Source: Ruminococcus sp. CAG:382 (GTDB taxonomy: Bacteria > Bacillota > Clostridia > Oscillospirales > CAG-382). Taken from it: a stretch of 36,686 bases of DNA. A model generated the notes under the pieces. That model made no database searches, had not been told where the DNA came from, and was given only the letters and a program-made list of their open reading frames with translations. Positions 1 to 7,658 of the stretch are shown piece after piece. Location: the NCBI GenBank assembly GCA_000433115.1, contig FR892195.1:2523-39208 (forward strand). The letters are read 5' to 3'. Position numbers and translations under genes: made by a program. How positions within the stretch are numbered: the first letter of the stretch is position 1; every line of letters begins with the position of its first letter.

Positions 1-1275
1 GCCCGTTCCACCCGCCGTTGCGATGTTTTCCGAAATGTCCGCCTTGAATTCCTTCGGCTCGATGCGCTCCAGTGTGCCGCCGCCTTTTGTACATTCGTCA
101 AGAGAGACCCAGCCGCACTTTCCTCCGTTACGGACCTTGCCCCAGACAGAGCCGTCGTTCATCGTTCGCGTTTCGCTTGTAGTTATCGTTGTGCCTGCCG
201 GTATGTAATAAAGCGTATCGCCGTTCTGAGGCGATGAGCGCAGCCGCAGCGTGCTTCCCGACGGGGTGCGGTATTTAAGCAAACCGTAGTCAATGCTTTC
301 AACGGCATACGCAAACGCGGCGGCGCTTCCGCCTTCCGACGAGCATAGAACGGTTATGCTGTCGGCGGCGGTGTCGAGGGTGACGGTGCTGTACTGGTTG
401 AATCTGCGGCAGCTGTCGCAATGCTCGCCGTCGATCGGAGAGGCACAGGAATGCCTGTATGTTGTACCGTCACGGTAGTCTGTGTTGCGGTAAACGCCGT
501 AGCCCTTTTCAAAATACGCCGAATTCAGCTCCGACATTGAAAAAAGCTCTCCCTCGCCGTAGCGCGTGACCTTGGCAAGAGGTGGGGTTTCCTCTGTAAT
601 CTCAACCCAGATTACCTTGCCGTTTGCATCCTCTTTGACACCCGTGACAAGCACGGCATGCGTTGCGTCGCCGACTGCAATAAGTGCATCACCGACTTCG
701 ATGGCACTTGCCGTGCTGCCGCAGTAGTCGCCCCACTGTGTGAGCAGGGAAGCGATCATGCGCTTCGGCCGCTCCCAGGCATAGCATACGAGTGTGCTGC
801 AATCGAGCGAGTAATACGGTGCGATCTCCTCATATCGTCCGGAATCCGTGTAAAAGCTGCTTGCGCTTTTTTGCAACTCCGACATGAAATCCTCAAGCGA
901 TATGTCGTAGCATATGAACTTTCCGTTATAAACCGGCTGACCGTAGGGAAGTCCGATGACCTCTGTGCCGCCTTTGAAGGTAGTGTCACCGTTGAATCCC
1001 ACGACCGTCGAGATCGGAGTCCAGTGCAGCTCGCTTATCTGCCGTGCCCGCCGCACAATATTCTTTATCCCTTCGGAATAATATCTTGCCGGAATGTTGT
1101 ACTCGTATTCTTCGACCGTGGCTGAAAAATCCTTGTCCGAAAAAACGGGCGCGACCGATTGGGCTGTGTCCGCGGCTGATGATTCTGATGAGCTTATCGG
1201 TTCCTGTGATATCATAGCGCATCCCGAAAGAAGGAGCGCGGCGAGAGCGGTTATAATTGCAAATTGTTTTTTCAT
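1..1275 (-). CDS. Secreted lipoprotein with NlpC/P60-like and SH3-like domains (3' end outside window)
   Basis: The reading frame runs 425 codons from an ATG at 1275 and is still open at base 1, so the C-terminus is missing. The first 19 residues form a lipoprotein signal ending in L-S-G-C (Cys19), then a Ser/Ala-rich linker. Residues about 150-215 resemble an NlpC/P60 (CHAP-like) amidase: Cys159 in the stretch DCSTLVCYAW and His206 in GDATHAVLV are the likely catalytic pair. Residues about 333-395 look like a bacterial SH3 domain (LRLRSSPQNGD ... WGKVRNGGKCGWVSL). I infer a membrane-tethered peptidoglycan-remodelling or wall-binding protein. An AGAGGA ribosome binding site precedes the start. 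The gene follows a two-component operon on the same strand and has its own promoter with direct repeats, suggesting it is a target of that system. The exact substrate is unknown. Confidence 0.8.
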   Translation of the reverse strand, partial: MKKQFAIITALAALLLSGCAMISQEPISSSESSAADTAQSVAPVFSDKDFSATVEEYEYNIPARYYSEGIKNIVRRARQISELHWTPISTVVGFNGDTTFKGGTEVIGLPYGQPVYNGKFICYDISLEDFMSELQKSASSFYTDSGRYEEIAPYYSLDCSTLVCYAWERPKRMIASLLTQWGDYCGSTASAIEVGDALIAVGDATHAVLVTGVKEDANGKVIWVEITEETPPLAKVTRYGEGELFSMSELNSAYFEKGYGVYRNTDYRDGTTYRHSCASPIDGEHCDSCRRFNQYSTVTLDTAADSITVLCSSEGGSAAAFAYAVESIDYGLLKYRTPSGSTLRLRSSPQNGDTLYYIPAGTTITTSETRTMNDGSVWGKVRNGGKCGWVSLDECTKGGGTLERIEPKEFKADISENIATAGGTG

Positions 1276-1315
1276 GCGTATCCTCTGAAATGTGTCTGTC
1301 GTTTTTACGTGCAGA

Positions 1316-1344
1316 AGTATACCATACCGATATCATGGAGTCAT
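1316..1344 (-). promoter_or_regulatory. Promoter of the NlpC/P60-like lipoprotein
   Basis: On the minus strand the -10 is TATACT (1316-1321) with an extended TGG just before it. A weak -35, ATGACT (1339-1344), lies 17 bp upstream. A poor -35 beside a good extended -10 fits a promoter that needs an activator. Confidence 0.6.
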
Positions 1345-1364
1345 CATGAAAACATCATGGAAAT
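1332..1364 (-). promoter_or_regulatory. Three 11-bp direct repeats, candidate OmpR/PhoB-type operator
   Basis: On the plus strand ATCATG occurs at 1332, 1343 and 1354, giving the units ATCATGGAGTC, ATCATGAAAAC and ATCATGGAAAT with exact 11-bp spacing. Tandem direct repeats of 10-11 bp are the usual binding pattern of OmpR/PhoB-family regulators. They cover about -24 to -55 of the lipoprotein promoter and overlap its weak -35. A regulator of that family is encoded at 3475-4131. The link to that regulator is inference. Confidence 0.55.
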
Positions 1365-1379
1365 GTAAAATCTGAGCTG

Positions 1380-2147
1380 TCAGCTCTCCTTTATCGCGAA
1401 AGAAATTATAGCGTCCACAGCCGCATCGTATTCAACCGAAAAGCTTGTCTCGTCGCTTTTGCAGTCGAGACGGACAAGTCCTCCGTATATATATGACTGA
1501 ACGCTCACAGAGGAATCGACATATGCGAGATTATAAAGCACATACAACGCTTTTTTCGAAAAAGGAGCAAATCCTGCGTGCGCAAAATCACTGCTGCGCG
1601 AAACATATTCAAACAGCGCGGCAAACGGGTTTTGATTTTCTTTCTCATATATTTCACTGCTTTCATAGCGCTTGCTTTTCAATATTTCAAGAAGTCGCAG
1701 CTGTTCGCTCTGCAGCACCGTTTCCGAGGAATCACAGGGCGAATGCAGCCGAAGATACGACAGCGTATATTCACCGTTTCTGAGGTGATACGCAATATCG
1801 ATGACTTCGCCGCCCGAAAGCACCACATCCTTTGCAAAATACATATGAAGCTCTTCGCTGAAATAACAGCTGCCGAAATCCTCGACAAATTCGTCCCAGC
1901 CTGTCATAATGCAAATCAGCATATTTATGGTGTGCTCCTGTGTCGCGATTTCTACCGCTTCACCGCATTCGACGGCGTACCACGGATACGGTTCCGGTGC
2001 TGTTTTCGTGCCGACGGTGCTTATATCCGCATCAAAAGAGCCGTCGCAGTCAAACAGATTGTCCGCAAACAGATAAGCGCAAAAAATCATCGCCCCCGCA
2101 AAAGCGGCGCAAAGCACGAACGGCAGCAAAAATCTGAAAATCTTCAT
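1380..2147 (-). CDS. Membrane-anchored extracytoplasmic protein of unknown function
   Basis: This 255-residue protein has one hydrophobic segment near the N-terminus (about residues 5-28), which looks like an uncleaved signal anchor. About 225 mostly polar residues follow and would sit outside the cell. I recognise no domain or catalytic motif. Its ATG overlaps the stop of the histidine kinase gene (ATGA at 2144-2147), so it is translationally coupled as the third gene of the two-component operon. Proteins in this position often modulate the sensor or report on the envelope, but here that is inference from position only. It is separated from the downstream lipoprotein by about 100 bases that contain a new promoter. 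Confidence 0.75.
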   Translation of the reverse strand: MKIFRFLLPFVLCAAFAGAMIFCAYLFADNLFDCDGSFDADISTVGTKTAPEPYPWYAVECGEAVEIATQEHTINMLICIMTGWDEFVEDFGSCYFSEELHMYFAKDVVLSGGEVIDIAYHLRNGEYTLSYLRLHSPCDSSETVLQSEQLRLLEILKSKRYESSEIYEKENQNPFAALFEYVSRSSDFAHAGFAPFSKKALYVLYNLAYVDSSVSVQSYIYGGLVRLDCKSDETSFSVEYDAAVDAIISFAIKES

Positions 2148-3469
2148 ATGCGACCGCTCCTTTCGGCAAGCGGAAGAGCCACAATAACGATCGTACCTTT
2201 GCCAAGCTCGCTTTTAATGTCGATCGTCGCGTTGTGTTTTTTTGCAATCACGGCACAGAGCGAAAGACCGAGTCCGGCGCCGCCTGCCTTGCGTGACCGC
2301 GCTTTGTCCACCATGTAAAACGGTTCCGTTGCGTGTTTGATGTCCTCCGGTTTCATACCGATCCCCTGATCCGCGACAATGATTTTCATGACACCGCCGT
2401 CGGGGGCATAACGGATTCCCACCGTTTTGGCAGGTTCCGATGCTTTTACGGCGTTGTCGACGAGATTTGCGATGAGTGACTTGAAAAGCTCTCTGTCTGC
2501 GCTTATGATTCCGTCAATACCTTCGCACGAAAAACCGATTCCCGACCTCTCACATACGGGGCGCATTGCGGCGCCAAGCTCATCGATAAGCTCTGCGGTG
2601 CTGACGGGCTCAAACGAAAGGGAAGCGTTGTCGGTACTCGCCATGGCAAGGAGTTTTGATGAAAGTTCCTTCATCCGCTTTGCCTCTTCGACAATGACGC
2701 CCGCATAATCGCGTCTGTCCCTCTCACTGACGTCCTTCTTGAGCCTGAGCAGATCGCCCATACACAGTATTGACGTGAGCGGCGTTTTCATTTCGTGAGC
2801 CATACTGTCAACGAATCCTTTGCGGTTCTCCGCAATATCCGAGAGCTTGCCGACATCCCGCTCCACCGCTTCCGCCATGTCGTTGACCGCGTTGAAAGTA
2901 GTTGAAAAATCGCCTTTTCCGCCCTCAAGTCGTGTATCGTATTTTCCTGCGGCGATCTGGCGTATGGCTTTGTTTACTCTGCGAAGCGGCAGTGTATAGC
3001 TTCCGACCGAAAAAACAGCACCGAGCGCAATGACAAGCGCCGATATAGCCGAAACAGAAACAGCGAAAATTGTCCTGATCTTTCCGTCCGGCTTGCTTAT
3101 ACGATGTATCGTTTTCACGGCATATGTTCTGTTTTGAAAAACAATCGGTGATTCCACCATGATCTCGCTGCCGGAAACGGTTGCCGTCGTGACTTGTTCC
3201 TCGTCTTCGATTGCCTTCACTCCGTCAAGACCGTGAATTGCCGCGTCGGTGTTGTCGTCCGACAGCCATCCGGCAAGCTGTTCATCCTGTTTTCCGCAAA
3301 GCTCAGCAACAACCTCATTGACATGATGTATATGTTCGCTTATTGCACTTTCCTTTTCCGTTTCAATATATGAATCAAAGTCACGCTTCACAAAATAAAC
3401 GGAAAGTGCCGAGCCGATTACGAATACGCCGAGAAATACCACCGAAAAAACTCTCTGACTGAGTCTCAC
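2144..3469 (-). CDS. Sensor histidine kinase (HAMP, HisKA, HATPase)
   Basis: A 441-residue membrane sensor kinase that should autophosphorylate and pass phosphate to the regulator encoded just upstream. Transmembrane segments lie at about residues 7-27 and 134-156 and enclose an extracytoplasmic sensor region of about 105 residues. A HAMP-like segment follows (about 157-210). The H-box DSMAHEMKTP holds the phospho-acceptor His225. The ATPase domain shows an N-box (NLVDNAVKAS), G1 (DQGIGM) and G2 (GGAGLGLSL). Only five bases separate it from the response regulator gene, and it overlaps the next gene by four bases, so all three form one transcript. The sensed signal is unknown; the neighbouring cell-wall lipoprotein suggests an envelope signal. 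Confidence 0.93.
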   Translation of the reverse strand: MRLSQRVFSVVFLGVFVIGSALSVYFVKRDFDSYIETEKESAISEHIHHVNEVVAELCGKQDEQLAGWLSDDNTDAAIHGLDGVKAIEDEEQVTTATVSGSEIMVESPIVFQNRTYAVKTIHRISKPDGKIRTIFAVSVSAISALVIALGAVFSVGSYTLPLRRVNKAIRQIAAGKYDTRLEGGKGDFSTTFNAVNDMAEAVERDVGKLSDIAENRKGFVDSMAHEMKTPLTSILCMGDLLRLKKDVSERDRRDYAGVIVEEAKRMKELSSKLLAMASTDNASLSFEPVSTAELIDELGAAMRPVCERSGIGFSCEGIDGIISADRELFKSLIANLVDNAVKASEPAKTVGIRYAPDGGVMKIIVADQGIGMKPEDIKHATEPFYMVDKARSRKAGGAGLGLSLCAVIAKKHNATIDIKSELGKGTIVIVALPLAERSGRI

Positions 3470-3474
3470 TTCAT

Positions 3475-4131
3475 CTACCTGCTTTCAAGGCGGTATCCCA
3501 CCTTAGGAATTGTAACGAGTGCACCGTGAAGCCCCAGCTTTTTCCGGAGCAGATTGATATGAACATCGACAGTGCGGTTTTCGCCCATATAAGAATATCC
3601 CCATACAGCCGACAGCAACTGCTCACGGCTTATCGCCATATTCACGTTTTGCATGAAGAAAACAAGCAGGCTGAATTCACGCGGAGTGAGCGTGACAGGC
3701 TTGCCGTCAAGTGTGACCTGCCTTCCGTCGAGATCGGCGACTATATTCCTGAATTTCAGAACATTTTCGTTTTTGTGCGCACGGCGCAGTACCGCTTCAA
3801 CACGTGCCAGCAGTTCAATTGCTTCAAACGGCTTTGCGATATAATCATCTGCGCCCGAGCGCAGACCGCGTACCTTGTCGTTTACGTCGCTTTTTGCCGT
3901 GAGGAATATGACCGGGACCTCGCGTCCGCGTATTTCTTCAATTATTTCAAAGCCGTCCTTGCCCGGAAGCATGACGTCAAGCAGTATGAGGTCATAATTG
4001 CCTTTTATTATCACATCGACTGCGGCATTGCCGTCGTAGCATATATCGCAGTAGTAATTTACGGTTGAAAGTATGGCTTTTATGGATTTCGCAATGTTTT
4101 CGTCGTCCTCGACTGTAAGAATGCGTATCAT
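3475..4131 (-). CDS. OmpR/PhoB-family response regulator
   Basis: A 218-residue two-domain regulator. The receiver domain (about 1-118) has the acidic pair near residues 9-10, phospho-acceptor Asp52 in LILLDVMLPG, Thr77, and Lys99 in DDYIAKPF. The C-terminal winged helix (about 125-216) has the family pattern LTPREFSLL and ENRTVDVHINLLRKKL. It is first in the operon with the sensor kinase and should bind tandem direct repeats as a dimer. A promoter lies at 4188-4216 and a CAGGAGA ribosome binding site precedes the ATG. The 11-bp repeats in front of the lipoprotein gene at 1275 are a plausible target, though unproven. I saw no such repeats in its own promoter. Confidence 0.93.
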   Translation of the reverse strand: MIRILTVEDDENIAKSIKAILSTVNYYCDICYDGNAAVDVIIKGNYDLILLDVMLPGKDGFEIIEEIRGREVPVIFLTAKSDVNDKVRGLRSGADDYIAKPFEAIELLARVEAVLRRAHKNENVLKFRNIVADLDGRQVTLDGKPVTLTPREFSLLVFFMQNVNMAISREQLLSAVWGYSYMGENRTVDVHINLLRKKLGLHGALVTIPKVGYRLESR

Positions 4132-4187
4132 GGCTGAATCTCCTGATTGATATAAGGCATCACCGCTTAATTCGGACGGTTAAAAAC

Positions 4188-4216
4188 AGTATACCCCAAA
4201 TGTGTGTATTTTTCAA
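4188..4216 (-). promoter_or_regulatory. Promoter of the two-component operon
   Basis: On the minus strand TTGAAA (4211-4216) and TATACT (4188-4193) are separated by exactly 17 bp. The promoter is back to back with the dinB promoter, and a LexA-type box (4220-4233) lies just upstream of its -35. Confidence 0.7.
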
Positions 4217-4219
4217 CAT

Positions 4220-4233
4220 CGAACATTTGTTCT
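4220..4233. promoter_or_regulatory. LexA-type SOS box 1
   Basis: CGAACATTTGTTCT contains the palindrome GAAC-N4-GTTC typical of Firmicute LexA (DinR) operators. It abuts the -35 of the dinB promoter. It could also reach the divergent two-component promoter. Confidence 0.75.
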
Positions 4234-4261
4234 TGACAACGCAATATAACAGTGATATAAT
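4233..4261 (+). promoter_or_regulatory. Consensus promoter of dinB
   Basis: TTGACA (4233-4238) and TATAAT (4256-4261) are separated by 17 bp, with an extended -10 (GTGATATAAT). This is a fully consensus sigma-A promoter. Transcription should start near 4268, inside LexA box 2, so repression would be needed to keep it off. Confidence 0.88.
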
Positions 4262-4266
4262 GTACA

Positions 4267-4280
4267 CAAACAAATGTTCG
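4267..4280. promoter_or_regulatory. LexA-type SOS box 2
   Basis: CAAACAAATGTTCG is one mismatch from the inverted form of the GAAC-N4-GTTC palindrome and covers the predicted transcription start. Its centre lies 47 bp from that of box 1. The ATG inside it (4274) is therefore unlikely to be the translation start. Confidence 0.7.
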
Positions 4281-4294
4281 CTGAGGTATCGGAA

Positions 4295-5515
4295 ATGGAA
4301 AGAACCGTTCTGCACTGCGATTGCAATTCGTTTTTCGCGTCTGTCGAAACCGTTGCGCATCCCGAATATTCGAAAGTACCTATGGCTGTATGCGGAAGTG
4401 TCGAAAACCGCCACGGCATAGTGCTTGCAAAAAACGAATTTGCGAAGAAAGCGGGTGTATCGACCGGAGAGGTCATCTGGAAAGCAAAGCAGAAGTGTCC
4501 GTCGCTCCTTGTAGTTCATCCGACTTACGGACTGTACAGTCAGTATTCAGAAGCCGTGAATTCGATATATTATGAATATACCGACCGCATTGAGCCGTTC
4601 GGCATCGATGAAAGCTGGCTTGATGTTACGGGTAGCTATAAGCTGTTCGGAGACGGCAGAAGGATAGCGGATATTCTCCGTGAACGTATAAAGCGTGAGC
4701 TGGGCATTACAATTTCCGTCGGAGTGTCATTCACAAAAACCTTCGCAAAACTCGGTAGTGACTATAAAAAACCGGACGCCACGACTCTCATAAGCCGGGA
4801 AAATTATAAACAGCTTCTTTTCCCGCTTCCGGTGGACACACTGCTTTTCGTCGGAAGACACACAAAGGAAAAGCTGCATATGCTGGGGATAAACACTATC
4901 GGTGAACTTGCAGCCGCGGACCCGTCGTTTCTGACCGAAAGCTTCGGAAGAACCGGAGAAAGCCTTTATAATGCGGCAACCGGAGCGTATGACGGTGAAG
5001 TCGCGGTATATGGGAGCAGTCATGAGGAAAAGTCGATAGGCAACGGCTGCACCTTCCGGCGCGATATAATGAATTATGAAGATGCGCGCTGTGCCCTGAC
5101 GGTTATATGTGATGAGGTGGGATACCGTATGCGGAAGGCAGGTGTGAAGGGAAGAGTTGTGACTGTCGGTATGCGCGATACCGGGCTTTCGGTGATAACG
5201 CGCCGCTGCACTCTTGAAAACCCGACCTGCTCATCTCACACCCTTGCCGATGTCGCATTTTCTCTCATGAAGGAATACTGGGGAGAAAGGAAACCGCTGC
5301 GTTCACTTACGGTGACGGCATCGGATTTTATACGCCAAAGCGACGGCGAACAGCTGAGACTGTTTTATTCCGAAAGCGAAATGCTTGATATGCGTCGCGA
5401 AAGGCTTGAACGCGCGGTTGACGGAATACGCGCGAAATACGGAAACGGCGTGCTTATTCACGGTGTGGAAGCATGCGGAAATGCGAACGAAAACGCTAAT
5501 TTACTGTTGCAATAA
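4295..5515 (+). CDS. dinB: DNA polymerase IV (Y-family, SOS-inducible)
   Basis: Error-prone translesion polymerase of 406 residues. The palm carries the first metal-binding aspartate, Asp9 in CDCNSFFASVE, and the acidic pair Asp105-Glu106 in FGIDESWLDVTG. A little-finger domain follows, and QLRLF near the C-terminus matches the sliding-clamp binding motif. I chose the ATG at 4295. It has GAGG eight bases upstream, whereas the in-frame ATG at 4274 lies inside a LexA box, about six bases after the expected transcription start and without a ribosome binding site. The gene stands alone behind a consensus promoter flanked by two LexA-type boxes, so induction by DNA damage is well supported. Its 3' end overlaps the next promoter. 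Confidence 0.93.
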   Translation: MERTVLHCDCNSFFASVETVAHPEYSKVPMAVCGSVENRHGIVLAKNEFAKKAGVSTGEVIWKAKQKCPSLLVVHPTYGLYSQYSEAVNSIYYEYTDRIEPFGIDESWLDVTGSYKLFGDGRRIADILRERIKRELGITISVGVSFTKTFAKLGSDYKKPDATTLISRENYKQLLFPLPVDTLLFVGRHTKEKLHMLGINTIGELAAADPSFLTESFGRTGESLYNAATGAYDGEVAVYGSSHEEKSIGNGCTFRRDIMNYEDARCALTVICDEVGYRMRKAGVKGRVVTVGMRDTGLSVITRRCTLENPTCSSHTLADVAFSLMKEYWGERKPLRSLTVTASDFIRQSDGEQLRLFYSESEMLDMRRERLERAVDGIRAKYGNGVLIHGVEACGNANENANLLLQ

Positions 5516-5535
5516 CGGCAATAATGTGATATACT
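5507..5535 (+). promoter_or_regulatory. Promoter of the yccF-gltX-glnS operon
   Basis: TTGCAA (5507-5512), a 17-bp spacer and TATACT (5530-5535) with the extended element GTGATATACT. The -35 overlaps the last codons of dinB. Confidence 0.65.
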
Positions 5536-5583
5536 TATAAAATAAGAATGACCGGACCGGCATGCGTTCGGGTCCTGCCATGA

Positions 5584-5589
5584 AGGAGG
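5584..5589 (+). promoter_or_regulatory. Ribosome binding site that favours a TTG start for yccF
   Basis: AGGAGG lies nine bases before a TTG at 5599 but only three before an in-frame GTG at 5593. The ATG at 5591 is out of frame. Spacing therefore favours TTG. Confidence 0.6.
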
Positions 5590-5598
5590 GATGTGTTC

Positions 5599-5958
5599 TT
5601 GAAACTTATAGTCAATATACTGTGGTTCATCTTCGGCGGCTTTGAACTTGCGCTCGGATGGGCGGTGACAGGTCTGATTCTGTGTTGCACAATCGTCGGA
5701 ATACCGCTCGGAACTCAGTGCTTCAAGATGGCGCGTCTTGTGATGCTGCCGCTCGGCACAAATGTGACGTATAATATGGGCGTCGTCAAAGGGTGCTTCA
5801 ATGTCCTCTGGGCTTGCACCTTCGGTCTTGTGTTTGCTCTCTGCAGCGCGCTTGTCGGACTTCTGTGGTGCTGTACCGTGGTCGGGATTCCCGTCGGTGT
5901 TCAATGGTTCAAGGTGGCAAAGCTGTCCTTCATGCCGTTCGGAACACTCGTTTACTGA
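5599..5958 (+). CDS. yccF: YccF-family small membrane protein
   Basis: A protein of about 119 residues made of two similar halves. Each half has a long hydrophobic stretch followed by a conserved C-C-T-[IV]-V-G-I-P-[LV]-G signature (near residues 30-40 and 90-101), then a short polar segment ending in M-x-[LP]-x-G-T. This is the pattern of the YccF (DUF307) family of inner-membrane proteins, whose function is not established. The start is probably TTG at 5599, chosen by ribosome-binding-site spacing; GTG at 5593 would add two residues. It is first in a transcript that continues into gltX 26 bases downstream, with no visible terminator between them. Why it sits with two tRNA synthetases is unknown. 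Confidence 0.85.
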   Translation: MKLIVNILWFIFGGFELALGWAVTGLILCCTIVGIPLGTQCFKMARLVMLPLGTNVTYNMGVVKGCFNVLWACTFGLVFALCSALVGLLWCCTVVGIPVGVQWFKVAKLSFMPFGTLVY

Positions 5959-5984
5959 AATATAATGTGAGGTTTGAATAAGAT

Positions 5985-7658
5985 ATGGATTACAACAAAT
6001 TGGCGGAGCTGCTGTTCCCCGATGTTCACGAAACTCCCGAGGATATGGAAAAAAAATATCCGCCGCGCAACCTTCCCGAGGGTGCAAAGGTGACACGTTT
6101 TGCTCCCAGCCCGACAGGCTTTGTGCATTTCGGCGGGCTCTTTCCGGCAACTGTCGGCGAAAGACTTGCACATCAGTCAGGCGGCGTTTTCTACCTGAGA
6201 ATCGAAGATACCGACGCAAAGCGTGAGGTTGAAGGCGCAGCTGATGCCCTCATAAAAACACTGGCACATTACGGCGTTCATTTCGATGAAGGTGCAATAA
6301 CCGGCGGAGATAAGGGCGATTACGGTCCATACCGCCAAAGCAGCCGTGCCGATATATATCACATTTACGCAAAAAAGCTCGTTCTTGACGGCAGGGCATA
6401 TCCTGTATTCTCAACCGACGAACAGCTTGACGCAATCAAGGCGGCTGATAAAAAAACCGAACTGAAAAATACCGACTGGGAAAAAGAAGCCGAAGCAAGA
6501 CATGAAGCAATGCTTAAGCGCCGCGAATTTACAATTGAGCAGGTCGAAAAAGAACTTGCCGCGGGTCATGCCTTTGCGCTTTTCGCAATAGCGGACGGCG
6601 ATCCCTCAAAACGTATAAAGGTCACCGATCTTATACGCGGCGACCTTGAAATTCCCGAATGCGATGAGGATGTCGTGCTTCTCAAATCCGACGGTATACC
6701 GACATATCATTTTGCCCATGCCGTTGACGACCATCTCATGCGTACGACTCATGTCATTCGCGGTGAAGAGTGGCTCCCCAGCCTTGCAACGCACTTGATG
6801 CTTTTCAGATATCTCGGCTTCAAAGCTCCCAAATATATGCACATAGCTCAGCTTATGAAGCTCTGCGAGGACGGAAGCAAGAAGAAACTGTCCAAGCGTG
6901 ACATGGGAGCCAATATGGACGACTACAAGCGTCTCGGCTATGCTCCCGAGTGCGTGATAGAATACGTAATGACTCTCCTCAATTCCAATTATGAAGAATG
7001 GCACGCACAAAACCCCGATAAAGCATATACGGATTTCCCGTTCAACATAAAGAAAATGAGCAATTCCGGCTGCCTGTTCGATATGGAAAAGCTCGGCGAT
7101 GTTTCGCGTAACGTGATTTCGAAATTCACCGCCGATGAGGTTTACAACGGGCTTCTTGAATGGGCTGATGAGTTTGACGCCGACTTTGCATCACGCCTGA
7201 AAGCCGCTCCGGACCGTGCAAAAGCGGTGATATCGATCGGCAGAGGCGGCAAAAAACCGCGTAAGGATTACGGCACATGGCTGGAGCTGCGTGATTATAT
7301 GGCGCTGTTCTACGATGAAACTTTCCGTATCATCGATGCTTTGCCCGACAATTTCAACAAGAATGATATTATAAAGACGCTTGACGCATTTGCCGCGTCC
7401 TATGACCATACAGATGATCAGAATGTATGGTTCGGTAAGATAAAGGATATCGCCTCCTCTCTCGGTTACGCCGCCGATATGAAGGAGTACAAACAGACCC
7501 CCGAAAAATTTGCGGGAAGCGTCGCCGATATCTCATCATTTATCCGCGTTGCCGTAACTGGCAGACTGAATTCACCCGATCTGTACACAGTTATGAACAT
7601 ACTCGGCAAGGACTGTGTTATAAGAAGAATCAACGAATTTAAGGAGACAATAGCGTAA
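5985..7658 (+). CDS. gltX: Glutamyl-tRNA synthetase
   Basis: A 557-residue class I synthetase that charges tRNA-Glu. The catalytic signature near residues 40-55 reads FAPSPTGFVHFGGLF, with HFGG replacing the usual HIGH/HxGG form. The KMSKS loop appears as KLSKR (301-305). The Rossmann fold carries the family motif RIEDTDAKREVEGA. The length suits the longer clostridial GluRS type. The ribosome binding site is modest (GAGG about 12 bases upstream). Its stop shares one base with the start of the next synthetase gene (TAATG), so the two are translationally coupled. Together they should give separate direct charging of tRNA-Glu and tRNA-Gln. Confidence 0.95.
   Translation: MDYNKLAELLFPDVHETPEDMEKKYPPRNLPEGAKVTRFAPSPTGFVHFGGLFPATVGERLAHQSGGVFYLRIEDTDAKREVEGAADALIKTLAHYGVHFDEGAITGGDKGDYGPYRQSSRADIYHIYAKKLVLDGRAYPVFSTDEQLDAIKAADKKTELKNTDWEKEAEARHEAMLKRREFTIEQVEKELAAGHAFALFAIADGDPSKRIKVTDLIRGDLEIPECDEDVVLLKSDGIPTYHFAHAVDDHLMRTTHVIRGEEWLPSLATHLMLFRYLGFKAPKYMHIAQLMKLCEDGSKKKLSKRDMGANMDDYKRLGYAPECVIEYVMTLLNSNYEEWHAQNPDKAYTDFPFNIKKMSNSGCLFDMEKLGDVSRNVISKFTADEVYNGLLEWADEFDADFASRLKAAPDRAKAVISIGRGGKKPRKDYGTWLELRDYMALFYDETFRIIDALPDNFNKNDIIKTLDAFAASYDHTDDQNVWFGKIKDIASSLGYAADMKEYKQTPEKFAGSVADISSFIRVAVTGRLNSPDLYTVMNILGKDCVIRRINEFKETIA

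Noticed and set aside
658..1288. Plus-strand open frames in the first 1.3 kb
   Set aside because: They lie opposite a continuous minus-strand lipoprotein frame with clear signal peptide and domain motifs, and have no ribosome binding sites or recognisable products.
4274..4294. ATG at 4274 as the dinB start
   Set aside because: It lies inside a LexA-type box about six bases from the predicted transcription start and has no ribosome binding site; 4295 has GAGG at good spacing.
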